Positions 24,061 to 36,900 of a stretch of DNA of 64,000 nt are shown here, in pieces. A program made the translations under genes and the position numbers. Under the pieces are notes generated by a model, which worked only from the letters and a program-made list of their open reading frames with translations, was not told where the DNA came from and ran no database searches. Numbering within the stretch: the first letter of the stretch is position 1; each line of letters starts with the position of its first letter. The stretch is taken from NCBI GenBank assembly GCA_037957365.1, contig JARHVA010000122.1, positions 6,291,501 through 6,355,500 on the forward strand, read 5' to 3'. This DNA comes from Torreya grandis (taxonomy: Eukaryota; Streptophyta; Pinopsida; Cupressales; Taxaceae).

Positions 24061-24299
24061 TTGCAATGAAGGATTTAGGTGCTAAAAAACAAATCCTTGT
24101 TATGAGAATAACATGAGATAGGGAAAAAAAAATTGACATTGTCTCAAGAAGAGTACATCAAGAAGGTTTTATTTAGGTTCAATATGTAAGATGCAAAACC
24201 AATGAGTACACCTTTGGGAGGGAACTTAAAATTAAGAAAGGAACAGTGTCCTAAAATGTAGGAAGAAATAAAACACATGTCCAAAGTTCCCTATGATTT

Positions 24300-24960
24300 A
24301 GTAGTTAGAAGTTTAATGTATGATATGGTGTGCATGAGACTAGACATTTTTCATGCAGTGGGAGTTGTCAATAGGTTTATGAAAAATCAAAGAAAGGAGC
24401 ATTGGGATGTAGTCAAGTAGATTCTCAGGTACTTGAGAGGGACCACTGATAAGTAGTTATGTTATGAAGGGTTAGATATTACCTTATAAGGATATGTTGA
24501 TGCATACATAGCTGGAGATTTAGATGGAAGGAGGAGAATCATAGGTTATGTATTCACTATTGGTGACACAACAGTTAGATTTCAAAATTATAGAAGATAG
24601 TTTTTTTGTCAACTATAGAGGTAGAGTATATTGCAAGTATAGAATAAAGCAAGGAGATGATATGAATGCAATATTTCTTGGAAGAGTTGAGGTAAAATCA
24701 AGAATATTTTAGGTTGTATAGTGATATCTAGAGTGTGATTCATTTAGAAAATAACTTAGCATTACACTCAAGAACCAAACATATACAACTCAGGCATCAC
24801 TTCATTCAATTTTGGAGAATGGTCAACTAAAGATGGAAAAAATCCATACAAGTCAGAATATTACATATATGCTAATAAAGATAGTCACAAAGGAGAATTT
24901 GGAGAGTTGTTCATCTTCAATAGGTCTTTAAAGATAACAAGAAAAATGAGAAACATGCTA
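24300..24960 (+). pseudogene. Y RNase H and polyprotein end (decayed)
   Basis: Recognisable pieces are ILRYLRGTTDK (about 24421), YVDAYIAGDLDGRRRIIGYV (24490-24560), and near 24770 a SRTKHI.LRHHFI-like string with changes (NIYNSGITSF in one frame). These are the end of Copia RNase H and its C-terminal tail. Stops and frame changes are frequent. The following 60 bases lead to the polypurine tract. Confidence 0.75.
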
Positions 24961-25025
24961 GGGTCAAAGTTTAAAGAAAAGTCCAAGGAAGATTTATAGT
25001 GGTGGATTTATAGCAATCAGTCTCC

Positions 25026-25035
25026 AAGTGGGAGA
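25026..25035 (+). other. Y polypurine tract
   Basis: AAGTGGGAGA, directly before the 3' LTR start at 25037. It is the usual Copia plus-strand primer position. Confidence 0.82.
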
Positions 25036-25036
25036 T

Positions 25037-25042
25037 TGTTAG
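25037..25042 (+). repeat. First six bases of the Y 3' LTR
   Basis: TGTTAG follows the polypurine tract, and X begins at 25043. The LTR resumes at 40826 with ATTAG, then ATGGTAGAAC, matching position 7 onward of the family LTR. Confidence 0.78.
25038..25042. repeat. X target duplication, left copy (GTTAG)
   Basis: Pairs with ATTAG at 40826-40830, one mismatch. It supports X having inserted into the Y 3' LTR. Confidence 0.75.
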
Positions 25043-25959
25043 TGTTAGGAAATAATATTCTACTATGCAAGAAATTAAATGTTGAAAGAACAAGCTATAA
25101 AATAAATGACAAAGAAGATAACGATTACACAAGTAGATAACGTGGAAACCTTGATAAATGTAAGGAAACACCATAGGAAAATGGTAGTTGTATCCTTCTT
25201 TTAAATTCAAAATCAACCTATCCAACAAAACTCCTCTTCAACACACTCTTATTCTTTTTATTCTTCTCATAATCATTCAAGATTTATAAACTGACACACC
25301 TTAACTTGCTTTCCCAAGCTTACACTTTCTCTAAATCTTACAAATACAAAGAAGAAGTATCATACATATATAGAATATAAGCAGAGAATAAAATAATGGA
25401 TGGTAGATTAAGAGAGAAGAAATTGTTCCATACTCTCATATGGATGCATAATTGGCCACTATACATAATGTCTACCACTTGTGCATAGTCCAAAACATAG
25501 TGGTAATACTTTAAACAAAATCATCACCACCTCCATGTGACAATCTATCTTTTGTCCTCCACTTAATCAATAAAGACACAATATATTTAATCATATCTTA
25601 TCTTTATCCATGCACTAATATAGTGGAGCCTCTATAGACTTATGCCCCACATACCCACTTACTCCACTCAAAATATGCAACCCCACATGATCCCCACATG
25701 AAAAAGCAAAAAGAAACACATGTACCTAGTGGAAAATTGTGCCCCATTTATCTATCCTACCTTTAAAACAATGATATATACCTGTGGTCCATGCCACATC
25801 ACTTAAGAGCCATATAATAGGTACAGTCACTATGAACTCACATTGCCACCTCATCAGCACAATCACTACCACCTCATCACTATAAATAATAACTACCATC
25901 TCATCACATGAATAGTAGCCATGAATAGTGTTTGTAAATAGTGACTTCACATCCTCACA
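25043..25959 (-). repeat. X 3' LTR (917 bp)
   Basis: On the plus strand it begins TGTTAGGAAAT and ends CCTCACA. The minus-strand polypurine tract abuts 25959. It aligns with 39942-40825, with roughly one difference per eight bases in the first 160. Short reverse frames at 24971 and 25726 overlap it and are incidental. Confidence 0.87.
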
Positions 25960-25960
25960 T

Positions 25961-25971
25961 TCTCCCACTTG
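25961..25971 (-). other. X polypurine tract
   Basis: The minus strand reads CAAGTGGGAGA directly before the 3' LTR. It is nearly the same as the Y tract. Confidence 0.82.
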
Positions 25972-26621
25972 AAGTCAATATACATATGTTTTTTAACACC
26001 TATGTATTCTTCCATCTAACTACTAACCATGCCCTCTATTACCCTAACATAAACTTAGTAGAAGTTTTATTACTCATAATTCCCACTGCTTGTAAGTATT
26101 CATTCTAATGCTCACCATGAAATCACAAGGCTTGCTACTCCTGATGAATCCAATACATAAAACAAAAATATGTCTTCTCTTTTATTATAGGATGCTCCTA
26201 GGAAGATAACTCACATTGCAATTAGTAGGGTACTTCTTTGATTTCTCATCTTTATGCACCTCCATCCTTGGTTTGATCCTCATACCACCTTCATCGTATC
26301 CTTGTCATTGATCCATCACACCAATGATCATGTTGGGGCTTGTATCCAACTTGTCATCAACACATATAGTAACAACCTCTATTGAATACCTTGGCTCTCC
26401 ATGAAGGCACCATTGTACTCCCATCTACACATCTACTTTAGTTTGTACAGTCTTTAAAATGCAAACCATCAACTCTTTACCTCATCCTTTTATCCCTATG
26501 TCTACTTTGTCTCTTCTAGAGACATCACCATGTAGGAATTAATCTTTTCCATCTTTGAACAGCAATTAATGCATGTAGCACTCTTGATATTAGTCAAGAA
26601 ACAAGATGACATAGAAGTAAA
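25972..26621 (-). other. X 3' interior, unrecognised
   Basis: By position this should be the end of RNase H, but I recognise no Copia motif in either strand. It ends at the Z insertion. Confidence 0.5.
26617..26621. repeat. Z target duplication, left copy (GTAAA)
   Basis: Pairs with GTCAA at 38641-38645, one mismatch. Together with the TG/CA ends it shows Z is one complete insertion. Confidence 0.75.
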
Positions 26622-29600
26622 TGTTGACCAAATTTGACCCCAAGTTAAATTTGGGTCAACCCCTACTATTTTTAACTTTTATAGAAATTTTTATATTTCC
26701 TATGGGGTCATCTATTATCCTACATGTCTCACTTACCCTTTCCCTAGTACTTGCTAGAACCTTTCTTCCTTATACTGGCTCAGTCAACCAAAGTCAACAT
26801 TGGTCAAACCTAGTCAAACTTAGTAAAAGTGTGAAATTATATTTGAAATGTCCTAAAATGGTATTTTAATTATTTCAAAGTGTCTTCAAGTCACAAATTA
26901 GCCATTTTCTAGGTTTCATGTGGTAAAAGGGTCATTTGGCCACTTTTTTAGCTAATTAATTGACCTGTATGGATGGTGGGAGTTAAAAAACATGTCATCA
27001 AGGTGTATATCAATGTGGATAAAGTCAAATCACATCATAATTAGTCAACTAATAGTTATAATTATATTATGATAAAGAAATGGTAGTTTTTCTTAAAAAA
27101 TAGGAGTTTTTGGGTACTTATACAGACTCCTCAAGTCCACCATCAGTTGAAAACATGGTGGAGTGACTCTTCACCTCCCTATAGTGCATTTCCACATTTT
27201 TATTTCAAGGATAATTCAATAAAGTTCATCTATAACTTATTTTCCTCCATTTTCACATGGTAAGCAAAAAAAAACTAGATTCAATCACTTGGCATGGGTC
27301 GTACAAGTGGAATTAGAAAGAGTGCTTCTAGGGGTGGATATTAATCTAAGTTAAATTAAATTTAATAGCAATAAGTTATAATTTTGTGCCTTTTCCTTTA
27401 TGAACAATTAGTTTGACTTTAGGCAGCTTTTTATGGTTGTGCATCTAAGAAGGGGTCATTATTTGCAATTATTTTAGAAGCTTTTAATTTGATTTGATAG
27501 GGGAAGTTATTCCATGTGTATCTCAAGGATTCTCCATTGTTTCCACTGATCTCTTGCTTTTGGAGGTCTCAATATTTCAATAGGCTTCTTCCTAAGCTTG
27601 TTTTGGTCCAATTTCACTACCACTGCTCTATACTCAGGAATGTGCACCTATAGGTGCCATTGAAAGTGTTGTGAAGATGTTTCCAGGTGTCATCAATGAA
27701 TTTTTTTAAATTTAGGGATATAAAATGCATTATAGGTGCTTTTAGAGTCTCATCCTTTCATTTTCTTTCTCTTTCATGATCTTGCCTACATATCATAGTC
27801 AAACCTTCATCTGCAAGCCTTGATGATGTCATAGTGGCATATATGGAGGTGTGATGAAAACCTATTTGTAACCATTTCCTATTGATGATAATAATGTTAT
27901 GATTGTTTAAAATTTATAATTTTCAAGAGGATATGAAAACCACTTCCAAAATCCTATTGACTATTTTGGCCTTGCAGTCCCAAAAGGATCAAAATAAAGA
28001 TCCTTGAGCCTTTTTGGGATAAGATATGGCATGATAAAAGGAGTTTATAATGATTTTTATTGTTTTAAATATTATCCATATCCATAAACAAGGAATATTC
28101 CAATTTTTAGGCTAAAATGGTAAGTGTAATATTGAGTTTGAACACCTTGAAAGTGCTTGCAAATACACTAAAAATGGCAATGATGTCTACAGGAGGTTGA
28201 TGGAAAAGTGACTTTACAATTATTATGGAAGATTATAACTATGCCATCAATCTCAAACCATAATAAATTATTAAAACAACACTATTGATCCAAAATAACA
28301 AATAAAATGTGAAATTTGAGGTTTTGATCACCAATGCACCTTCCCCTATTCGTACATAGGCCTCGGAAGGGTCACCTACAACAAGGTTAGTAAACAGTGA
28401 GTTAGAAGGTTGGAATTTATACCTTGTTTGGATCCTTCAAGATGATATATGGTTTTTATTGATTCAAATACCTTCATATTAATTTAAATAGTCATCAATA
28501 AATCCCAAACTAAACTCAAAACCACTTATAGCTAGTATTCTAAACAGTGGCCCTCAACAAGCAGTCAAAGACCTAGTCTAGGTTTTCAAAAGGCATGGAA
28601 GATGTTTGAAGGGCCAATAGACTATAGAATTTTTTGGATACATAATTATAGTAATTTATGATACATACATGTCCCAATAAATCTCAATTCCATCCCTATA
28701 ACATGCAAACATAGTCATACCCTGCCCACCTTCACAAACTACTTGGTTCATAAAGTCTACCTAAGAGACGCACAAATTTGGAGGGTCAAGTGGAGGATTT
28801 AGGTGCCCAAATTTTTTATATATTACCATAAATAACTTTATAAAATTATCTAATAGTTAATTTTCTAAAACTATCAAGGTAAACCCTCTTCATTTTGTCT
28901 TAGAGTAGGGGTGTTTTTCCTTTGCATGGAGATGATAATTTTGAGAAAATTGATGAAATTGATGAGCCATAGGAAATTATACCTTTTATTATGTTTTTAT
29001 AAGCTATAAAAAACCCCTATATATCCAAAAACCTTTTATATAAGTTCTAAGGACAAACAGGATACCCTACACAAGGAGGTTTATAGTCACCATGGCAAGG
29101 AATGATAAGTAAAAGGCTTGGTAAGGATGGTCATTTTCATTTCTGACCTTATTTGTGATTATTAAGTGATTTTATAATTCTTATGGGATTAATTGAGAAT
29201 TTTTTAATCCATTATAATTCAAAACAAACCATTGGAGATTCATTTTGATTCCAAAGTGCATGCATGCTCATTGGCAAGGCACAAGCGTAATGCCAAATGA
29301 GGTCAAGTTTCATCCTTAGCTCTTGAATATTTATTAAATTAATGTAAAAATTTTCATGGTACATATTAATATGTATTTTAACCATGTGTTTTCAATTAAA
29401 TTCATCAAGAATCCAATTTTTGGCTTAAAATCTCTCAAACCCTCATAGAATGCACCAAATGGTTTGAAATGCCAACTTCAAAAGCTTAGATGTTTCACTA
29501 AAATTTTCATGAGAGCTTGAGCCATTAAATTTAGTTAAATGAGGTCCCTAAATATCCCTATGAATAATTTTTAATAATCTCTAATGTGTATCCTGCATGA

Positions 29601-31423
29601 ACAAATGCTAAGAGGGTTAACCACTCCAAAACCCTCCAAGAAGCTTGATTTTAACCCAATGAGAGAGAAAGGAAAAAAAAAGAACTAAAATGGATTTTTA
29701 AGGATTTAAAATCACTAATATTACTTTTACAACTCCCCTAAGGTTCATCCCATGCCATTGGTCCATAATTGCGAGTATAAGGTTCTACAGAATAGGCCAA
29801 AAAAGAGTATTTAATGCTAGAACAAGGGTCTGTACAGATGATCAGAATCTCGAATTAAAAATTAGGGATGAAAAGGAGATTAAAAATGTTTATTATAGGA
29901 TAATTTATCATTTCACATGTTTGGGATCACAAAAAAATCATTTTTTGTCCTCTAGGCTAAAAATTCCTAATTAGGCCTAATTGGGAGGACTAATTGATCT
30001 AAAAAACACACTTGCCTTGAGTGTAGCACCATGAAAATTGGAAAAAATAAAAATGAGGGAAAATTTTACTCAAAAATGGTCTCACTTATTCTTTTAAGTC
30101 CATACATTCTCCTACACAAGTGGACTTGTGTAAAAATAGCACTACAAGAGGACTAGGCCTAGTGAAGGCTCTATAAGCAAAATGGGGTCTTGGTGAGAGA
30201 TTAATGGTTCAAAATGGATTTTTTATAGTCCAATATGATGAAAATATGAATTTAATGAATAATAATTACACAAATTGATATAAATCCAAATTTTGGCTAT
30301 TTTAGCCAAATTAGGCCAAATGGGACAAAGAGGTCTTCTGACACCTAAGAAGGAAATTGATGATTGTAGATGATGTATCTATTTGGAATACTTCAAGATG
30401 ATTTCCAATTGTCCTTGGTATGAAAATATAACTTTAAAAGAGATATAATGATCAAACTCTTGCCTTTTTCCACTTGTCAAGGAGTTTTAAGACCTATAGA
30501 TGCTTGTGAAGAGTTTCAACGCCAAATGTGAGGAAGGTGCTCAATTTGGGATCGACACATGTCCACATCAGTTAATTGGTATACTTTTCCACATAATCCA
30601 CATGAATTTTAAATTATTTACACCTTTGGACACTTTTACTTGTGCCTTTTTATCTTCTCTTCTCTCTCTCTTCTTCCAAATTCTATAAGTATGAGCCATC
30701 TTAGCTATTGTAAGGGAGACCACAACTAGTATGGAGAGGCCCTATTGGTATGAAATTGATTTTTTTTGTCTTTAAACATTGAATACAATTTTTATTATAA
30801 TTTATTTAAATTTTTTCTAAGTATGAGAGTGATGTATAGTGGATATAAGTGATGGTGTATGGATTGTACTAGAACTATTGCTTAAACATGAAAAAATGTG
30901 AAGTGTATGGATTGTACTAGGTTCATTTTTTCATTTATAAGCAATAGTTCTAATTTTAACAAGTCATGTGAAGTGTATGTATTATACTAGGTTCCTCTTT
31001 AAGTATGAAATTGTCCCTATGGTGTGCAATCTACCCCTAGATTAGTTATCTTGTTGGTTGTCTTGTGTATGCTACCTTCACATTGAAACACAATGTTAGG
31101 ATCCTTCAATGCATATATTTGGTCTTGTAAAGCCTTGTTTATTAGTATGAGTGTGATATTCTATGGGATATGTCTTGGTGTTTCAATTATTTAGTGTAGT
31201 TTCCATTTCATGAAAACTCCTAACACTTTTCTATGAATAGCATTAGATTAGTGTAGTTTCATTTTAGGGCTAGCATTTAAAGATCAATCTAAGGAGCTAG
31301 CCCTCATAATTTAGATATTCATCTCTCTTATAAGTTCACCCACAAATTGAGAGATTATTCCATGTTTCATCAAATAATTGGAACCTCATAGAGTATTTTA
31401 GGGTGCACAATTCGAAGACAACA
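26622..31423 (+). repeat. Z 5' LTR (4802 bp)
   Basis: It begins TGTTGACCAAATTTGACC and ends GAAGACAACA. It aligns with 33945-38640 throughout. Open frames inside (26621-26869, 30500-30688) are short and not kept in the other copy. Near its end, GATCAATCTAAGGAGCTAGC resembles the matching part of the G1 and W LTR ends. Confidence 0.9.
30655..30700 (+). promoter_or_regulatory. CT-rich tract and TATA-like box in Z 5' LTR
   Basis: A CT-only run is followed by TTCTATAAG (30681-30689) and GAGCC. The same order (CT tract, TATA-like word, GGCC or GAGCC) occurs in G1 near 11650 and W near 18690. It lies about 740 bases before the LTR end and is a reasonable core promoter. The start site is not known. 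Confidence 0.5.
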
Positions 31424-31444
31424 GTTTTGGCATGCCCAGTGGGA
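31424..31444 (+). other. Z primer binding site
   Basis: GTTTTGGCATGCCCAGTGGG follows the LTR end directly. It equals the G1 site except for one base in 20. The tRNA is not identified. Confidence 0.78.
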
Positions 31445-31682
31445 TAGTTGGTCCTAATACTTCTATGTCAAGGTGAATGTTGGTCTTGACAATCCCAAGT
31501 TTTTAGAAGTTTTTCTAATCTATCATTTGGTGAATCTAAAAGGTGAGAATATTTGGTTTTAGATCAATTTTTCCACATTATATTTCATGGTCAGGAGGAA
31601 GAAGAAGAGATGGCTATGTAACATGTTTTCCCAGCCTTCAACACCCAAAATCCAATTAATCTTCCTGTATATGTCCTATCAC

Positions 31683-32362
31683 TCCTAATTCCACCAAAAT
31701 TATCCCTAAATTCAATGGAGAATGTCCTATTACCCCATCTAAACACATTATGAACATCTCAAATTTTTTCAATTTCCACAATATCACTCAAGTCAACATA
31801 GCTATTAGGCTACTTGCCATGTCTCTAAAGGGTAAAGCACTTGATTGGTATAGGATATTGGGAGGTGGTTACATTAATAATTGAGATGGATTTGGAGAGT
31901 TGTTAGTAAATAGGTTTGAGAATAAGAGTGATCACATTTCACTAATCCATTAGCTGAATATGATAAAGAGAGGGCCTAAGGAATCCATGGGAGATTTCAA
32001 TGAAAGATTTCAAAAAATATGGCATAGGTTTGCCACCTATCATGAGACCCCCTCCAAGCTTTGTGTTACCCACTTATCTCAATGCCATTAGCACTGATGT
32101 TATAGTAATGTTACAATCAATGGGAGGATTTACTCTACCTGATGCAAATGAGATAGCTATTGAAGATGAGAACAATTTGATACTAGTTGGGAAATTATCC
32201 CTAAGAGTTTGTATGCCTTTGTTATCTCATAATTCATTTGAAACCCCAAGTGTAGATAAAGTTCCCAATTCCAATGTCAAGTCTATAATCACTCCCAAGA
32301 AGGTGGATAATTCTATAGATAAAGATGAAATGATCAGGTCATTACAAGATCAAATCAAATAA
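31683..32362 (+). pseudogene. Z Gag core (capsid), one frameshift
   Basis: The frame from about 31693 reads KIIPKFNGECPITPSKHI, MNISNFFNFHNITQ, and RLLAMSLKGKALDWYRIL, the retrotransposon Gag core. It continues through a stop to LLVNRFENKSDHISLIH and GPKESMGDFNERFQKIWHR. Near 32000 the frame shifts by one, and the sequence continues as PTYLNAISTDVIVMLQSMGG, FTLPDANEIAIEDENNLI and VGKLSLR, the C-terminal half of the same domain. Gag would form the particle that packages Z RNA. The core aligns with G1 Gag (GE..ITP, RLLA.S, WYR). No zinc knuckle was found. Confidence 0.83.
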
Positions 32363-33619
32363 GCTCAATTATAAGTAAGTACTCTACCCAATCCCCAATA
32401 TAATCACCAAGGTCATCAATTTTTCAATAGGTAGCCTAATAGCTATAATCCTAATTCCATTCCATCTAAAAAGGTTATTGCTCTATTCTATACCAACCTA
32501 GTTTAAGAAGAGGAACATTTGGATTATTGGGGACAATCTCAAGGTCAATTTGTGAATGATGGTGGAGGAGGTTGTCAAGCCTTAGTGGCACAAGAAAGAG
32601 CTACTCCTTGCCTCACATCAAAACAATAAAATCTCATACAAAAGGATACTCATGGAGAAGGTATCATCCAAGGTACCATTCTTGTGACCCTTAAAAAATA
32701 AGAAAATCATGTGAATAAGGTTGATAAAGCATTTAAAGGATTGTCATTCAGTACCTCTTCTCTATTACCTTCATAAATTGAGAATCAACTAATTGTTCCT
32801 AAGACTCCTCAAGAATTAGAAGGTGATGCTACTATAGATGAGTCCCTTGAACATACTTAAGATGATAACTCAAGTAGTTATGATGAAGAGATTGTCATTG
32901 GTACACCTCTTTAACCTAATGGATCAGTCTTTGAGCTTGAGGAAGGAGTTGATGATATGGAAGATGATGATGATCAACTTGCAACACAAGATAAAGAAGA
33001 GGCACTCATTAGTAAACATGATGTTCCATAAGAGATTGGTGAGAACATTGATAAACTTCAAGTCTTTTCTATTGATCATGAAGAGTTGGAATTTTGGGAT
33101 GATCTTAAAAAAATTTGCTTGAGCTTGGATGATGCATCTCCACTTCATGAAGAGCTTGAGAAGAGTTTTGAAGGAGATGTTGCAGCTGAACCTATTGAAA
33201 ATCATGAAGCACCTCCACAAGAAGAGAAAGGTAAGCATGATTCATCTCAATAAGATCAAATGCATAAGATGGATGGAAAATAAAATGTGTTAAGAGAGGT
33301 AATAAGTTTTGAAGAACCTCTCCCATGCATTCAGCGACTAAAACCACCAAAGTTTGATGGAGAACTTCCTTTTCAAAATGAATACAACCTTGATGATGAA
33401 AAGCCATTTGAGATTGAGATTGAATGTGAAGATAAAAATGATTCTATAATCAATGGAAAACCACTTGAACCAAGGACTATGGTTTCCATTCAAACCAAAC
33501 AAGAGGAGTATGTTTTAATTAAACACATGTTCCTAGTTGTGAAACCAGATGAATTCATTACAAACACCATGGGAAGTAAACAAGGTGTTAAAAAAATAAG
33601 GACAAGACATAAGTGGTAG
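32363..33619 (+). pseudogene. Long acidic C-terminal extension of Z Gag, function unknown
   Basis: It continues in the same frame as the second part of Gag with no net frameshift: 32000-33619 is 540 codons interrupted by about a dozen stops, mostly TAA where CAA would fit. It holds QALVAQE (about 32575), an acidic run EEGVDDMEDDDDQLATQDKE (about 32940-33000), and a last open block at 33287-33619 with LKPPKFDGELPFQNE, EIEIECEDKNDS and EEYVLIKHMFLVVKPDE. No protease, RT or integrase motif is seen. I do not recognise a family. The kept frame suggests it was translated when the element was active. Other frames here (32838 plus, 32924 minus) are shadows. Confidence 0.6.
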
Positions 33620-33944
33620 CTTACACACTCTTCTATTCCACTTCAAGGAGATGGTATGAAAAGCTTTCCTTTTGATATAGGAAGATTAATTCTTTCTATT
33701 TAATTTGTACACTTTAGAGTTTGTTTGTTTTAGTGTTTTCTAAGTGCTTTAGAGCACAAGTGTGTTTCCTTTCCTTTTTTTAGTGTGTGTTTTGTGTGTA
33801 TGTGTCAACAAACTTGTTTCCCTTGAGACAAAGGTCTATTCAAGTCAATTAGAATGCTCATATGTGTGACTCCATGCCTAATGGAAGGATTAGGCAACTA
33901 GTCTTAGGCATAGCAGGCATGCCACCCCTAAGAATCACAAAGAA
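33620..33944 (+). other. Z 3' untranslated stretch
   Basis: T-rich non-coding DNA between the end of the Gag-like frame and the 3' LTR. The last bases before the LTR (CACAAAGAA) are purine-rich and are the only candidate polypurine tract. Confidence 0.5.
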
Positions 33945-36900
33945 TGTTGACCAAATTTGACCCAAAGTAAAATTTGGGTCAACCCCTACTATTTTAAACT
34001 TTTAGATAAATTTTCATATGTCCTATGGGGTCATATATTATCCTATATGTCTCACTTACCCTTTCTTTAGTCCTTGTTGGAACACATCCTCCTTGTACTG
34101 GCTAAGTCAACTAAAGTCAACATTATTCAAACCTATTCAAACTTATTTAAAGTGCTAAATTATATTTAAAATGTCCTAAAATGGTCTTTAAATTGTTTCA
34201 AGGTGTCTTCAAGTCACAAATTGGCCATTTTCTAGGTTTCATTTGGTAAAAGGGTCATTTGGCCACCTTTCTAGCTAATTAATTGACTTGTATGGATGGT
34301 GGGAGTTAAAAGAATATGTTATCAAGGTGGATATCAACATGGATAAGGTCAAATCCTATCAGAATTAGTCAATTGATAGTTAGAAATCCATTATGATCAA
34401 GAAATGATAGTTTTTCGTCAAAAATAGGAGTTTTTAGGCACTTGTATGAAATTCTCAAGTCCATTAGTTGGAAATGTGGTGGAGTGACTCTTCACCTCCC
34501 CAGAGGTCATTTACACATTTGGATTACAAGGAGAATGCAATAAATTTCATTTGCAACTTGTTTTCCTCCATTTTCACTTGCCAAGCAAAGAAAGGCTAGA
34601 TTCAATCACTTGGAATGGGTTGTACAGGTAGAATTGGTAAGAGAGCTTCTGGGGGTGGATAGTAATCTATGTTCACTTCACTTTCATAGAAATAAGTTGC
34701 AATTTTTTTCCTCCTCCTTTATGAACAATCAATTTTTGCATCTAAGAAGAGGTTATTATTTGTAATTATTTCAGAAGATTTTGATTTGATCTAATAAGGG
34801 AGGTTTTTTCATGTGTTTCTTAGGGATTATCCATTGTTTTTCCACTAATATCTTGATTTTGGAGGTCTTAATAGTTTAAGAGGCTTCTTCCTAAGCTTGT
34901 TTTGGTTAAATTTCACTACCACTACTCTATACTCAGGAATGTGCACCTACATGTTCCATTAAAGGTGTTGTGAAGATGTTTCCAGGTGTCATCAATGAAT
35001 GTTATTTAATTTAGGGATATAAAATTCATTATAGGTGCTTATATATTCTCATGCTTGAATTTTCTTGCTCTTTCATGATCTTTCCTGCATATCATAGTCA
35101 AACCTTCATCGACATGCCTTATTAGTATCATAGTGGCATATGTGGTGTTGTGATGAAACCCTATTTGTAACCCTTGCTTATTGATGAGAATCATGTTAGG
35201 ATTGTTTCAAATGGATAATTGTCAAGAGGATATGAAAACCACTTCTAAAAGCCTATTGATTGTTTTGGCCTTGTAGTCCCAAAAGGACCAAAACAGAGAT
35301 CCTTGAGCCTTTTTTGGATAAGATATGGCATGACAAAATGGGTTTCTAATGCTCTTGATTATTTGGCCTAGCATCCCTATATATATACAAGGACTATGTC
35401 AATTTTTAGGTCAAAATGATAAGTGGAAGATGGAGTTTGAACACCTTGAAAGTGATTTCAAACACACTAAAAAAGGGCAGTGATGTCTACAAGAGGTTGA
35501 TGAAAAAGTGACTTTGTAATTATTATAGAGGATTATAACTATTCCATCAATATAAAACCATTTTAAATGATTAAAATAGAAATATTAATCCAAAATGACA
35601 AATAAAAGGTGAATTTTGAGGTTTTGATCACCAATGTACCTTCCCTTGTCCGTACACAAGCCTGGGAAGGGTCACCTACAACAAGGTTAGTAAACAGTGA
35701 GTTGGAAGGTTGGAATTTAGAACTTGTTTGGATCCTTAAAGATGATACAAAGTGTTTTGTGATTCAAATACCTTCATATTAATTCAAATCATAATCAATT
35801 AATCCCAAACTAAACTCAAAACCACCTACAACTAGTATCCTAAACAATAGTCCTCAACAAGCAGTCAAAGACCTAGTCTAGGTTTCCAAAAGGCATGGAA
35901 GATGTTTGAAGGTAAAACATACTAGATAATTGTTGGGATAAATCATTATTGGAATGGATGATACATACATGTCCCAATAAATCTCAAGGCCATCCCTAAA
36001 ACCTAAAAACACAGTCATACCCTGCCCACCTTCACAGACTGCTTGGTTCATAAAGTCTACCTAAGAGATACACAAAGTTGAAGGGTCAAATGGAGAATTT
36101 ATGTGCCAAAATTTGGTATATATTACCATAAAGACATTTATATTATTCTCAAATAGTTATTTTTCCAAAACTAGTAAGGTAATCCCTCTCTGTTATGTCT
36201 CAGAGCAGGGGTAGTTTTCCTTTGCATGGAGATGACAATTTTGAGAAAATTAATGAGTCATAGGAAAGGAGACATTGGATGATGATTGGATAAGCTATAA
36301 AAAAACCTATAGAGCCAAAAGAAAAACTATAAGGTCTAAGGACAAACAAGATACCCTACACAAGGAAGTTTGCAGTCGTCATGGCAAGGAATGATAAGCA
36401 AAAGGCTTGGTAAGGATGGTCATTTTCATTTTTAACCTTAATTATGATTCATAATTGATTTTATCATGATTATTATATGAATTGAGAAGTTTTAAATATG
36501 TTATAATTCAAAATAAACCATTGGAGAGTCATTTTGAGTCCAAAGTGCAGGTAGGCTCATTGGCAAGGCACAAGCCTAATGTCAAATGGGGTCAAGTTTC
36601 ATCCTTAGCTCTTGAAGAGATAATATAGCAATGTAAGCATGTTAATGGGACATATTTAAAGTTTTTTTAATGATTTTTTTGAAATTAAATTCATCAATAA
36701 GCTAATTTTTGGCTTTAAAACTCTTAAACCTTCACAGAATGCACCAAATGGTTCAAACTGCCAACTTCTAAAGCTCAAAACTTTCACAAAAATTTGCATG
36801 AGACATTGATATATTAAATGGAGTTGAAATAGGTCCCTAAGGATACATTAGTGGCATTTTTAATAATCTCCAACATGTATCCTACATGAATAAATGCTAA

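Noticed and set aside
25035..25050. The doubled TGTTAG..TGTTAGG read as a short tandem repeat of one LTR
   Set aside because: The first six bases belong to the Y 3' LTR and the next to the X LTR. The continuation of Y at 40826 proves it.
26621..26869. 82-codon open frame at the very start of the Z LTR
   Set aside because: Not kept in the second LTR copy (33945 on), has no family resemblance, and is explained by LTR sequence.
32838..33238. Open frames on both strands at 32838-33122 (plus) and 32924-33238 (minus)
   Set aside because: Shadows of the Z Gag extension, which runs in a different plus-strand frame with CAA-type stops.
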